From Aquaspirillum sp. LM1 (lineage in GTDB: Bacteria; Pseudomonadota; Gammaproteobacteria; Burkholderiales; Aquaspirillaceae), in assembly GCF_002002905.1 (NCBI RefSeq), contig NZ_CP019509.1:248001-312000 (forward strand): DNA of 64,000 bases, written 5' to 3'. The translations under genes and the position numbers were made by a program. Under the pieces are notes generated by a model. The model searched no databases. It was not told the DNA's origin and saw only the letters and a list, made by a program, of their open reading frames with translations. Shown here one piece after another: positions 27,861-35,396 of the stretch. Within the stretch, counting starts at the first letter, position 1, and every line of letters starts with the position of its first letter.

Positions 27861-28580
27861 TCAATATTTGGCCCCATCCTGTAGTTGGTCTGGATTGAGG
27901 GCAGGGCATACCGGCTGTGTGCTCACTGGATCAAAACAGCCGCTGCCCCGTGTGCCAGGAAATGCATCAATCAGCCGTTGTCGCATGTCTATATCATTGG
28001 CAAACACCGTCATCCAGATACTGAAAAAGCCTTCTGCCTGAGCCAGGTAAACAACGTATTGGCGCAAGATACTGTTATCAGGCTGAGCATCAATGTCCAT
28101 TTTTGCGGATTCGGCCTTACCCCAAACCTCCATCCGCTGCGCCACGCGATCCAGCGCCACCTGCTTGCCATTAGCATCCAGCGCAAGCGATATCGGCTTG
28201 TCCAAGCCCACCAGCGACAATAAGCGGGTAGCCATAGGGCCATCAGAGTCAATTTGGCCGTCAGCGGAATACGTCAATGCGGCAAACGTGTTGTCCCGGT
28301 CTGGCAGCAAGACATCGGCCAGCACGACATCTTTATTTAATTTGGTTGAGTTGCAGTTGACGCAGCCCAGCAGAAAATTGTCCCAGCGCCCAGCCAGCCG
28401 CCTATACGCCGCCAAGCCCTTTGGCTGAATATGCTCCACAGCCAGATTAGTTGGCACTCGCCGCTCGCAATAGCTGCAATACCGGCCAAGACGAGACACC
28501 AGTTCCGTTTTGGCGTCGGTATAGTCAGCAAAATCAGTGGTCTGTGGCGAAGCGCCGCGTTGTACTGGCCTCATGGTCAT
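27861..28580 (-). CDS. HNH endonuclease, Septu PtuB-like
   Basis: A 239-residue HNH protein of the type paired with AAA ATPases in Septu and in retron Ec78 (TIGR02646-like). The zinc and catalytic residues are Cys35 and Cys38 in YCSYCERR, His50 in AVEHIQPKG, Asn68 in NFLL and Cys73/Cys76 in GCVNCNSTK. It overlaps the stop of the ATPase gene by 4 nt (ATGA). In characterised systems the ATPase senses infection or nucleotide change and the HNH subunit cuts nucleic acid. No reverse transcriptase or msr/msd is seen, so it is Septu-like, not a retron. Confidence 0.85.
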   Translation of the reverse strand: MTMRPVQRGASPQTTDFADYTDAKTELVSRLGRYCSYCERRVPTNLAVEHIQPKGLAAYRRLAGRWDNFLLGCVNCNSTKLNKDVVLADVLLPDRDNTFAALTYSADGQIDSDGPMATRLLSLVGLDKPISLALDANGKQVALDRVAQRMEVWGKAESAKMDIDAQPDNSILRQYVVYLAQAEGFFSIWMTVFANDIDMRQRLIDAFPGTRGSGCFDPVSTQPVCPALNPDQLQDGAKY

Positions 28581-30016
28581 GCCCCAAGCTTGGCGACACG
28601 CTTCATTTCCAAAAAGGCTTGATACGCCGGATTGTGTGCATACGGCGCAATCGCCTCCGCCAGCCGGTGTTGATATTCTGCCTGTTTGTCTGCGGATGCC
28701 GTGGCGGCTTCTTCCAACGTCTCCAGGTAATGCTTGGCCACCTGCTTCATGTCTTCATACTCTTGGCTGACCTCGGTATTGCTGACCCCCATGATGCCAT
28801 GGGCAATTTCTTCTACCGGCATGTGTCCCAGATTGGCGGTGGGTTGGCCATCCAGCACAATCAGCTCTTCGCCGCTGCGCAGCGATTGAATCAGGAACGG
28901 CGAATGGGTGGTGCAGATAAATTGCAGCATCGGGAAGGTTCGCCGCAGGTCGGTAATCACCCGGCGCTGCCACTTGGGATGCAGATGCAAATCCAGCTCA
29001 TCAATCAGCACCACTCCAGGCGTCATCTCCAGCGCTTTTTCTGCCAGCTGGGGATTCAACATTGCCGCCTTGATTGCCAGATCGGCGGCGATGGCCACCA
29101 CATTGCGGTAACCATCGCTCAGCTCGGAAAAAGTGTGTCGCTCCCCGTTCTGGTATTTCAACACCAGTGTGCGCAATTTGACGCTATAGCGCGCCGAGGC
29201 GATTTCCGGCAGCATGGTTTTGATTGCCTGATACACCAAGCGCAGTGCAGTAGAGGGGGTTTCTTCGTCCAGCTCATTGTGCCGTTCAACCTCCATCCAG
29301 CGAAGCAGATCATCCGGGTTGCAACGCTTATCCACGCTCATGCGGTAGCCGTAAAAAGGCTCGGATAATTTTGCTGCTTCATGAAACATTCGATCTAATT
29401 CGTCGGCGTTTTCAGCGAGCTCAGCAGGCTGTCGCCCTTTGTGCTTGCTCAAGGCTTTACCCTGGGTGTCGCGCACCGATTCCCATAATCGTCCGGCACC
29501 AAAATATCGGATCAGCGGCAAGATTCGTGGCTCTTCCATCAGGACCGCACGAGCCATGTCATCAGCAAAATGTTTCAGAGGCGCGGCACCACGTCGGGTG
29601 GTTTTACCTCCGGCGGCTTCAATTGTACGTTCCCAATCTACAGGCTGAGAGTAAGGATATCGTTGTCCTTTTGTCGTCTGCCCAAAATACCCAATCTCCC
29701 CCCCCTCGCCTACTCTGCCAGCCCTGGCGATGTGCAGCGCACCCGTGGCGCGCACGCGTACCGGATATTGCGGCAACTCACGGTAGCGATTTTCCACCGA
29801 CTCCAGCACTCGACGGACATCCCGCTCCAGAATATTGCGTGAATCATGACCGGGAAAACCAAGCAGCCAGGAGCCAATGGCGACGGCGGCGGCTTCTAGA
29901 AACGATGTCTTGCCGGTCCCGTTTTCGCCAATCACAAGATTGAACTGTGGATGAAGATGAAATTCTCGTTCCACATAGCCCCGAAAATTTTGCAGATACA
30001 GGGTTTCAAGACGCAT
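28577..30016 (-). CDS. AAA ATPase, Septu PtuA-like
   Basis: A 479-residue ABC/SMC-type ATPase. The N-terminus MRLETLYLQNFRGY and Walker A GENGTGKTS (30-38) are typical of PtuA and related defence ATPases. Signature FSELSDGYRN, Walker B VVLIDELDLHLHP and switch His in CTTHSPFL complete the site. A helical insert (about residues 110-250) separates the lobes. It is the first gene of a two-gene minus-strand operon with the HNH protein. Codon use is less GC-biased than in the flanking core genes. Confidence 0.85.
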   Translation of the reverse strand: MRLETLYLQNFRGYVEREFHLHPQFNLVIGENGTGKTSFLEAAAVAIGSWLLGFPGHDSRNILERDVRRVLESVENRYRELPQYPVRVRATGALHIARAGRVGEGGEIGYFGQTTKGQRYPYSQPVDWERTIEAAGGKTTRRGAAPLKHFADDMARAVLMEEPRILPLIRYFGAGRLWESVRDTQGKALSKHKGRQPAELAENADELDRMFHEAAKLSEPFYGYRMSVDKRCNPDDLLRWMEVERHNELDEETPSTALRLVYQAIKTMLPEIASARYSVKLRTLVLKYQNGERHTFSELSDGYRNVVAIAADLAIKAAMLNPQLAEKALEMTPGVVLIDELDLHLHPKWQRRVITDLRRTFPMLQFICTTHSPFLIQSLRSGEELIVLDGQPTANLGHMPVEEIAHGIMGVSNTEVSQEYEDMKQVAKHYLETLEEAATASADKQAEYQHRLAEAIAPYAHNPAYQAFLEMKRVAKLGA

Positions 30017-30245
30017 AAGGGATATTTATTCCTATCAAGCCAAGACACACAGAACGGCTGTCTCCCCGCCTGGCGTGGCAGCAAAAACGGATGGCGGCAC
30101 CTGCGTCGGGCAGGCATGGGCAGCGATGCCGCCGACGCCCGTATGGGGGACATGGGATGGGGCTAGTGTAGTCGGGGCGATGCACAAGGACAACGAGATT
30201 TGTCCGATGCAAGCCAGGCAAACGGCAGGCCACACAGTGATTTGA

Positions 30246-31600
30246 CATCCTCCCCGGCCTAAAGGCCGGAGATTCCTACGGCGCTCAGGCGCGGCATTGA
30301 ACCGCCCCTGAGTCGCTTCGCTGGGTTCCTGCTGCTGGCGGCATGACTGCACCGCTCACTTCACAGGCTAACCGGGCGTGTCCCGCCCTTAGCACGTTGA
30401 TCGCGCCGACCAGATCGGCGTTTTCCTCGAAACCACACGCCACACATTCGAACCGGGCTTGCGTCTGGCGGTTGTCCGCCGACACATGGCCGCAGCACGG
30501 ACACGTCCGGCTGGTGTTCTGCGCCGGCACGGCGATGAGATGTCCTCCGTTCCACGCCAGTTTGTAGTCCAGTTGGCGGCGGAACTCGGCCCAGCCTTGA
30601 TCGAGGATGGACTTGTTCAGGCCAGACTTGGCCCGAACATTTCTTCCCGGTGCATCTGCCGTGCCTGCTGCCGACTTGGACATGTTCCTCACCTGCAAGT
30701 CCTCGATACACACCATCGCGTGGTTTTGGCTGATCGTGGTGGAGCACTTGTGCAGGTAGTCCCGGCGGGCATTGCCGATGCGGCAATAAATCTTCTGAAC
30801 GCGGGCTTTCGCCTTTTTCCAGTTGCTGCTGAACTTCACTTTGCGGCTCATGGCCTGCTGCGCTTTGCGCAAGCGGGCTTCGTGCCGCCTGAAGCTGTTG
30901 AGCGGCGCGTAGAACGCGCCATCCGAGAGCGTGGCGAACCGTGCAATGCCCATGTCGATGCCGACTGCACCGCCCTTTGGAATTGGCTGCTCGACCTCGC
31001 GTTCGGTCTGGATCGACACGGACCATTTGCCGCAGGACTGGCTCACGGTGACGTTCTTCACCACCCCCAATACTTCCCGGCTGTTGCAGTAGCGCAGCCA
31101 GCCGAGCTTGGGCAGGAAGATTCGGGCATTGGCCTGGTCGAGCTTGATCTGTTTCGGGTCTGGATAGCGGAAGCTGTCGGACTGGCCCTTCTTCTTGAAA
31201 CGCGGGAAGTCGGCCCGCTTGGCGAAGAAGTTGGTGTAGGCCCGTTCCAAATCCTTGAGCGCCTGCTGCAGCGGATGAACCGGCGCATCCGCCAGCCATG
31301 CTGTCTCCGCGCTGTGGCACCACTCGGTGAGCAGCTTGCACAGGCCCGCATAGCCCAGTTTCTTCTCTCCACGCTCGTAGCGCGCCTTCTGCAACGCCAG
31401 CGCCTTGTTGAAGACGGAACCGGCACGAGCCAGCAAAGCGGCGCATTTGCCGCTCTTGCTGGCCGTCTGGCCGCAATTCGTATTTGTAGGCTTGAAGTCG
31501 TTGCATACGGTATTTTTACAGTCCACACCCATCGACGGCAAGGACGGCTACGCCGTCCGCGCTATCCTTTCCCGCCCTGAACGGCGGGGCTTGCCGCGCA
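30246..31600 (-). mobile_element. TnpB-only IS200/IS605-type element (IS1341-like)
   Basis: A tnpB gene is flanked by typical subterminal hairpins: CCGGCCT-AA-AGGCCGG at 30254-30269 beyond its 3' end, and CCCGCC-CTGAAC-GGCGGG at 31571-31588 before its 5' end. There is no tnpA in the element, so it cannot move unaided. Ends are approximate because these elements make no target duplications. In TnpB systems the guide RNA (omega RNA) is made from the 3' end of tnpB and the right end, so a ncRNA is expected around 30246-30400 on the minus strand. Confidence 0.7.
30285..31506 (-). pseudogene. tnpB: tnpB, RNA-guided endonuclease gene with N-terminal frameshift
   Basis: The canonical TnpB N-terminus starts at ATG 31506 (MQRLQAYKYELRPDGQQERQ) but runs out of frame after GSCRF; the body continues in another frame from VFNKALALQKARYERG to the stop at 30285. 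Removing one of the two G at 31416-31417 (plus strand) joins them, so there is a one-base insertion. The body is otherwise intact: RuvC Asp in GIDMGIARFA, Glu in VCIEDLQV, zinc finger CPCC...CVAC, and last Asp in ENADLVGAINV. Loss of the first 30 residues probably inactivates the protein unless frameshifting or sequencing error is involved. Confidence 0.75.
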
Positions 31601-31750
31601 CCGGGTCAATCTGTCGAATCGCGCTGACTTCAAAATGGGGCACAACACCGCTCACACATGGGCTTTGGCGTAAAATTGCCGTACACAGATCAACGGCATG
31701 TGCCGCCACCCCGGATGGCGCGCCGCGATGTGCTCAATCCAAGGCAACAT

Positions 31751-33214
31751 ATGGACAACATCTCCTTTATATCAAAGGCCTGTCATCAGGAATGGCAGCA
31801 TACGCACAACTGGGATACTTGCAAGCTGAACCGCCGCGAGTATGGTGAGTTCCTGCTGAATTACCTGCTGGGTGAGCCGGGTGAGTTTGTGCTCAACCTG
31901 AATGGCACCTGGGGCTCGGGCAAGACGGAATTTCTCAAGCGCCTGTATGTGGCGGCGCTGGAGCGCGGCCATCCGGCGATTTACATCAATGCCTGGGAGA
32001 GCGATTTTTCGCAACAGCCGCTGGTGGTGGTGGCGAGTGAGTTGCTGGCGCAGTTGAATTGCTTTAATGACAATATTGGTGAGGGTTTTGATGAGGCCAA
32101 AAAAGCATTTGGCCGCTTCATCCGTGGTTCGATCATCGTCGGTGCTGCGGCGCTATCCCATCACTTGACCGGAGAGGTAGAGTTTGGCAAGGCGGCTGCC
32201 GAAAATATGCTGGGTGCAGAAACGCCACCGGAAACCCTGATGGATGGTTTATCCAAGAACCATGCGGAACAAAAAGCTACCATGCAGGAGATCCGCAAAC
32301 GCTTGACTGCCCTGGCTGAGGTACTGGAAACAAACCTCGGGGCAAAATTGCCTATTCTGGTGCTGGTGGACGAGCTGGACCGCTGTCGGCCCACTTACGC
32401 TATCGAAATGCTGGAAGTGATCAAGCACTTCTTTTCGGTAGACAAGCTAGTGTTTGTGGTGGCCACCGACACCGATCAGCTCAGCCATTCGATCAAGGCG
32501 GTGTATGGCGAAGGGTTTGATGCAGATACTTACTTGCGGCGGTTTTTTCAGCAGCGGGCCAAGCTGCCGGAGCCGGATTTGATGCAGTATATTCTGGCTA
32601 AGTATAGCGAAGAGGACTTTATTCGCGGCAACACAAATCATCTGTTCGGAATGCACTGGGAATTCGTTGTGGAAGTCTTGGCTGCTAGTGCAGGCACATT
32701 AAATTTGTCAATTCGCAGTTTGGATAATATTATTCTGCGGGCAAAAGCCATCATGCATCACCATGCGCAAACCACAACCAAGCTTACATGTATACTCATA
32801 CTGTTTCTTGGATTGCTTGAGCATGAAAAATTGAACGAGTCATTTGTTATGCGAAGAGACCATGAAAAAGTTCCAGCATTACCCATACTATTTGATAAGT
32901 TGGGCAATGCAATTCGTGGAAGCATGATTTCAGAACTATGCGGGGATATTTTGCACCAGAAAAGTGTAACAAATTACTATGATGAGAGTGAATCATACTA
33001 TGAGATCGAAAATAGACGTTCGTCTTATTTGAAAGAAGATCGCCGTATTGATCGATCTAAAAACTTTGGAAGTGAGTCGGAGCTCTGGGGTACTGTTGCT
33101 GAGTGGCATCGAATGGTTTACGACCGGCATCATCATAAAACGCATAGTCATATTTTCCGCCCTTGGTCCGACTACAAAAAAATGATCGAGCTCAGCGACG
33201 TGCTCACTCTCTGA
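31751..33214 (+). CDS. KAP-family P-loop NTPase
   Basis: A 487-residue KAP NTPase. Walker A is GTWGSGKTEF (about 52-61) and Walker B VLVDELDRCRP (about 204-214), followed by the KAP-typical YAIEMLEVIKHFF. A short hydrophobic stretch (GSIIVGAAAL) sits between them, as in many KAP proteins that insert into the membrane side. The C-terminal part (from about residue 300) is noticeably AT-richer than the N-terminal part. ATG at 31751 is preceded by AAGGCAACAT. KAP proteins are frequent in defence islands, often alone. Function here is unproven. Confidence 0.85.
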   Translation: MDNISFISKACHQEWQHTHNWDTCKLNRREYGEFLLNYLLGEPGEFVLNLNGTWGSGKTEFLKRLYVAALERGHPAIYINAWESDFSQQPLVVVASELLAQLNCFNDNIGEGFDEAKKAFGRFIRGSIIVGAAALSHHLTGEVEFGKAAAENMLGAETPPETLMDGLSKNHAEQKATMQEIRKRLTALAEVLETNLGAKLPILVLVDELDRCRPTYAIEMLEVIKHFFSVDKLVFVVATDTDQLSHSIKAVYGEGFDADTYLRRFFQQRAKLPEPDLMQYILAKYSEEDFIRGNTNHLFGMHWEFVVEVLAASAGTLNLSIRSLDNIILRAKAIMHHHAQTTTKLTCILILFLGLLEHEKLNESFVMRRDHEKVPALPILFDKLGNAIRGSMISELCGDILHQKSVTNYYDESESYYEIENRRSSYLKEDRRIDRSKNFGSESELWGTVAEWHRMVYDRHHHKTHSHIFRPWSDYKKMIELSDVLTL

Positions 33215-33296
33215 CCTTACCACACCCAGCATACCCGGCGCGGCTCACTCCGTGCCATTTCACCTAAATTGCATACATCCCCACCATCCCGCCCAC

Positions 33297-33427
33297 CTAG
33301 GGACACGCTGATTTATTCAGAAAAATCGTGTCAGAAAAATCGTGTTTGCCAAAAGCAAAACCCAGAAAAATCAACACCCTGGATTCCCGCCTTCGCGGGA
33401 ATGACGATTTTTTCAGCGTATCCCTAG
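33297..33427. mobile_element. 131-bp MITE-like element with terminal inverted repeats
   Basis: The ends CTAGGGACACGCTGA and (reversed) CTAGGGATACGCTGA are inverted repeats with one mismatch in 15. Inside are two tandem 14-bp copies of TCAGAAAAATCGTG (33317-33344), a third partial copy, and a dRS3-like palindrome at 33383-33402. No coding capacity. Such ends resemble those of complete insertion sequences, which could mobilise it. Confidence 0.65.
33383..33402. repeat. dRS3-like 20-bp palindrome
   Basis: ATTCCCGCCTTCGCGGGAAT fits the Neisseria dRS3 pattern ATTCCC-N8-GGGAAT exactly and is followed by GACG. Similar palindromes recur at 33907-33926 and, in GTCCCC...GGGGAC form, at 33795-33814 and 35262-35281. 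Confidence 0.6.
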
Positions 33428-33460
33428 AATCCCCGCTCTTTGATTGACGAGGTCATCTTC

Positions 33461-33706
33461 ATGTGGCTGGGTGTTTGGGCCGAGGCGGGTATGTTTCTGG
33501 CGTGCTTGTGCGCCATCACTACAGTGGCGTTTGCCATGCCAATTACGTTTTTTCCTTTACGCTGGGCGCGGATATGCTGGGCTTAATTGGGGCGGGAGTT
33601 CGTCCCGCAGCTGGCTGCCACCTACGGCGACGACGGCGCCCTGTACTTCTCGCCAGCCCGGCGCGCTTTACCGGGAGGCAAAGCGGCTAAGGAACTGAAA
33701 ATCTAG
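33461..33706 (+). pseudogene. Small membrane-protein ORF interrupted by one stop codon
   Basis: From ATG 33461 the frame reads MWLGVWAEAGMFLACLCAIT and a second hydrophobic stretch, reaches TAA at 33584, then continues in the same frame as LGREFVPQLAATYGDDGALY to TAG at 33704. Both halves look protein-like, and only one base (for example CAA to TAA) separates them from an 81-codon gene. I do not recognise the family. It may instead be two chance ORFs. Confidence 0.4.
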
Positions 33707-33740
33707 ACCTTGTCATTGGGCGCATAGGGCGCAACGAATT

Positions 33741-33912
33741 GCGGACGGCGCTGTCGTTGTGTACCACTTCGGTGTTTTACCCCGCCATCGCGTCGTCCCC
33801 GCGCAGGCGGGGACCCAGGCAAGGGGGCACAGCGTGGTGACGGTGAAAACGCGTTGACCGGGGTTTGGTGAGTGACTCACTCACCCCACGCTGTGGTGAA
33901 TTCTGGATTCCC
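33741..33912. repeat. 172-bp duplicated unit, copy A (intact)
   Basis: Begins GCGGACGG and ends in CTGGATTCCC. It closely matches copy B (33986-34026 plus 35249-35380) over its length, including CACTTCGGTG, TTTACCCC, the GC-rich palindrome GTCCCCGCGCAGGCGGGGAC (33795-33814) and CCAGGCAAG. No coding function is visible. Confidence 0.75.
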
Positions 33913-33926
33913 GCCTGCGCGGGAAT
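33907..33926. repeat. dRS3-like 20-bp palindrome
   Basis: ATTCCCGCCTGCGCGGGAAT fits ATTCCC-N8-GGGAAT exactly, at the junction where copy A of the duplicated unit ends. Confidence 0.6.
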
Positions 33927-34026
33927 GACCGGGTGGAGTGCGACGGGTGAGCGTGATGGAAATGACCAAGGGAGCACGACGGGCCGCGGACGGTGCCATC
34001 GTTGTGTGTCACTTCGGTGCTTTACC

Positions 34027-35241
34027 TGTAGAAGTTCAGACTTGATCTGACAGCAGGGCCTTGCCAAAGGGTGGGGTTACCCGTTTTGATAGAGGTGCGA
34101 ATCTTCATCAAAACAGCGCGAGAGCGCCAGGGAGTAACCCCATGAGCAGTTTCAACCAGAATGTCATTCGTCACAAGATCGGCCTGCTGAATCTGGCCGC
34201 CGAATTGGGCAACGTCTCAAAAGCTTGCAAGGTGATGGGCCTGTCCCGTGACACCTTCTACCGTTACCAGAATGCCGTTGCCGAAGGCGGTGTCGAAGCA
34301 CTGTTCGACAGCAACCGGCGTAAACCGAACCCAAAGAATCGGGTGGAAGAAGCCACAGAAACGGCTGTTCTCGCCTACGCCATTGAGCAACCCGCCCACG
34401 GCCAGGTCAGAGCCAGCAACGAACTTCGCCAGCGAGGCATCTTCGTTTCACCGTCTGGCGTTCGTTCCATCTGGTTGCGCAATAGTCTGGCTTCGTTCAA
34501 GCAGCGTCTGGCCGCACTGGAGAAACAGGCTGCCGAACAAGGCATCCTGCTGACTGATGCCCAGGTGGCGGCGCTGGAGCGTAAGCAGGACGATGATCTG
34601 GCCCATGGCGAAATCGAAACCGCCCATCCCGGCTACCTCGGGTCGCAGGACACCTTCTACGTCGGCACGATCAAAGGTGTTGGGCGGATTTATCAGCAGA
34701 CTTTCGTCGATACCTACAGCAAGGTCGCCATGGCCAAGCTCTACACGACCAAGACGCCAATTACCGCCGCTGATCTGTTGAATGACCGGGTGTTGCCGTT
34801 CTTTGACGAACACGGCATGGGCATCATCCGCATGCTGACCGATCGCGGCACAGAGTATTGCGGCAAGCCGGAAACCCATGATTACCAGCTTTATCTGGCC
34901 CTGAACGACATTGAGCACACCAAGACCAAGGCGAGGCATCCACAGACGAACGGCATCTGCGAGCGCTTCCACAAAACGATCTTGCAGGAGTTTTATCAGG
35001 TGGCGTTCCGGCGCAAGCTGTACCTGTCGCTGGACGAGTTACAGGCTGATCTTGATGCCTGGATGGCCTATTACAACAATGAGCGAACTCATCAGGGTAA
35101 GATGTGCTGCGGACGCACGCCTGTGCAAACCCTGATTGCAGGGAAGGAGGCGTGGAGTGAGAAAGTCACCAGCTTGAATTTGATCTGACAATCCAGCACC
35201 GTCAGAACGGGAGACTGTCAGATCTGGTCGCGACTTCTACA
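34027..35241 (+). mobile_element. Complete IS481-family insertion sequence
   Basis: A 1215-bp element. The left end (34027-34053) and right end (35215-35241, reversed) share TGTAGAAGT and ATCTGACAG around a variable centre, giving 27-bp imperfect terminal inverted repeats. It is flanked by the direct repeat CTTTACC (34020-34026 and 35242-35248), a 7-bp target duplication. It carries a single intact transposase gene and looks recently inserted. Confidence 0.9.
34142..35188 (+). CDS. IS481-family transposase
   Basis: A 348-residue DDE transposase. An N-terminal helix-turn-helix (GNVSKACKVMGLSRDTFYRY) is followed by an rve integrase core with DDE residues in QDTFYVGTIKG, MLTDRGTEYCG and NGICERFHK, and the YNNERTHQGKMCCGRTP tail. 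ATG at 34142 gives MSSFNQNVIRHKIGLL; a 27-codon extension lies in the left end of the element. Reading frame intact, so probably active. Confidence 0.95.
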   Translation: MSSFNQNVIRHKIGLLNLAAELGNVSKACKVMGLSRDTFYRYQNAVAEGGVEALFDSNRRKPNPKNRVEEATETAVLAYAIEQPAHGQVRASNELRQRGIFVSPSGVRSIWLRNSLASFKQRLAALEKQAAEQGILLTDAQVAALERKQDDDLAHGEIETAHPGYLGSQDTFYVGTIKGVGRIYQQTFVDTYSKVAMAKLYTTKTPITAADLLNDRVLPFFDEHGMGIIRMLTDRGTEYCGKPETHDYQLYLALNDIEHTKTKARHPQTNGICERFHKTILQEFYQVAFRRKLYLSLDELQADLDAWMAYYNNERTHQGKMCCGRTPVQTLIAGKEAWSEKVTSLNLI

Positions 35242-35396
35242 CTTTACCCCACCTTCGCGTCGTCCCCGCGCAGGCGGGGACCCAGGCAAGCGGCCACGGC
35301 GTGGCGATGGTGAAAGCTTGTTGACCGCTGCTTGTTGAGTCATTTACCTGCCCTACGCTGTTGCGCGACCTGGATTCCCCATCCCCCTGCCTCACC

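Larger units (their letters stand above)
33986..35380. repeat. 172-bp duplicated unit, copy B, split by IS481-type element
   Basis: Left part 33986-34026 and right part 35249-35380 together give 173 bp matching copy A. Removing the insertion element and one copy of its 7-bp target duplication restores CACTTCGGTGCTTTACCCCA, matching copy A. The right part contains the same GTCCCC...GGGGAC palindrome at 35262-35281. Confidence 0.75.

Noticed and set aside
30035-30352. Minus-strand ORF over the TnpB right end (starting MQSCRQQQEP)
   Set aside because: It overlaps the 3' end of tnpB and the right-end hairpin and has no ribosome-binding site; it is the usual out-of-frame reading of such ends.
33461-33706. 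Frameshift within the small membrane ORF
   Set aside because: On re-reading, both halves are in the same frame; the break is an in-frame TAA, not a frameshift.
33215-34141. CRISPR-like spacing of short palindromes
   Set aside because: Repeats are unequal in spacing, few in number and are dRS3-like or parts of a duplicated unit; no cas genes.
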